In this document: positions 6,476-6,542 of the stretch, one piece after another
How the letters are laid out: each line of letters begins with the position of its first letter
Numbering within the stretch: position 1 is the first letter of the stretch
NCBI GenBank assembly: GCA_002733465.1
Contig: NVVT01000008.1
Location: forward strand, 160,121 to 166,662
Direction of reading: 5' to 3'
From: Kangiella sp.
GTDB lineage: Bacteria > Pseudomonadota > Gammaproteobacteria > Enterobacterales > Kangiellaceae
DNA length: 6,542 nt
Position numbers and translations under genes: made by a program
Notes under the pieces: generated by a model
Told to the model about the DNA's origin: nothing
Databases searched by the model: none
Seen by the model: the letters and a program-made list of their open reading frames with translations, nothing else

Positions 6476-6542
6476 GTAGTCAAACCGCAAAAACGATAGA
6501 TACAGCGACAACCGATCCTAAGACTGTACAAATTAAGAAAAA
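6472..6542 (+). CDS. hypE: Start of downstream gene, probably hypE (3' end outside window)
   Basis: An ATG overlaps the hypD stop as ATGA, with GAGG at 6458-6461, 10 nt upstream. The 23 visible codons are open and encode a polar Thr/Lys-rich N-terminus (MSSQTAKTIDTATTDPKTVQ and on). The glycine-rich HypE motif (HGxGG type) has not appeared yet, so the identity rests only on the usual hypC-hypD-hypE order. If it is HypE, the protein would dehydrate its carbamoylated C-terminal cysteine to a thiocyanate that donates cyanide to HypCD. It has a longer than usual lead-in before the first conserved motif. Confidence 0.6.
   Translation, partial: MSSQTAKTIDTATTDPKTVQIKK

Noticed and set aside
1..6542. 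CRISPR array, tRNA, IS element or phage genes
   Set aside because: No direct-repeat array, cloverleaf, terminal inverted repeats or transposase/integrase motifs were seen; nearly all bases are accounted for by the operon genes.

Overview
The window is a stretch of a [NiFe]-hydrogenase maturation and accessory operon, with all genes on the + strand and no sign of a second locus. The organism cannot be named from the sequence. Moderate to slightly low G+C, purine-rich Shine-Dalgarno sites and tightly overlapping genes fit a Gram-negative bacterium, perhaps a proteobacterium; this is a low-confidence inference.

Layout: (1) the 3' part of a gene for a two-domain iron-sulfur protein, NifU C-terminal-like plus Rieske, cut by the left edge; (2) a 411-residue soluble protein made of six NHL-type beta-propeller repeats; (3) hypF; (4) hypC; (5) a 111-nt intergenic gap, the only sizeable gap; (6) a GmhA-like SIS-domain sugar-phosphate isomerase; (7) hypD; (8) the first 23 codons of a gene that is hypE by position. 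Junctions are ATGA (1/2), GTGA if hypF starts at 1749 (2/3), 3 nt apart (3/4), TAATG (6/7) and ATGA (7/8), so most of the operon looks translationally coupled.

How they work together: HypF and HypE make the cyanide ligands from carbamoyl phosphate. HypC and HypD form the scaffold on which the Fe(CN)2CO unit is built before transfer to the large subunit. The NifU-Rieske protein is a plausible electron carrier or cluster protein for the enzyme. The NHL propeller is a plausible docking or assembly partner. The GmhA-like enzyme keeps its active-site residues, but its role in a hydrogenase operon is unclear. From memory of the literature, this companion set (NifU/Rieske, NHL, phosphoheptose isomerase-like) accompanies oxygen-tolerant uptake hydrogenases of the group 2a or group 1h/5 type. 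The structural genes, hypA and hypB are not in the window, so the hydrogenase class is an inference.

The maturation genes are well known. What remains unexplained is the conserved accessory trio and the unusual G-free, AACTAA-rich spacer in front of the isomerase gene.
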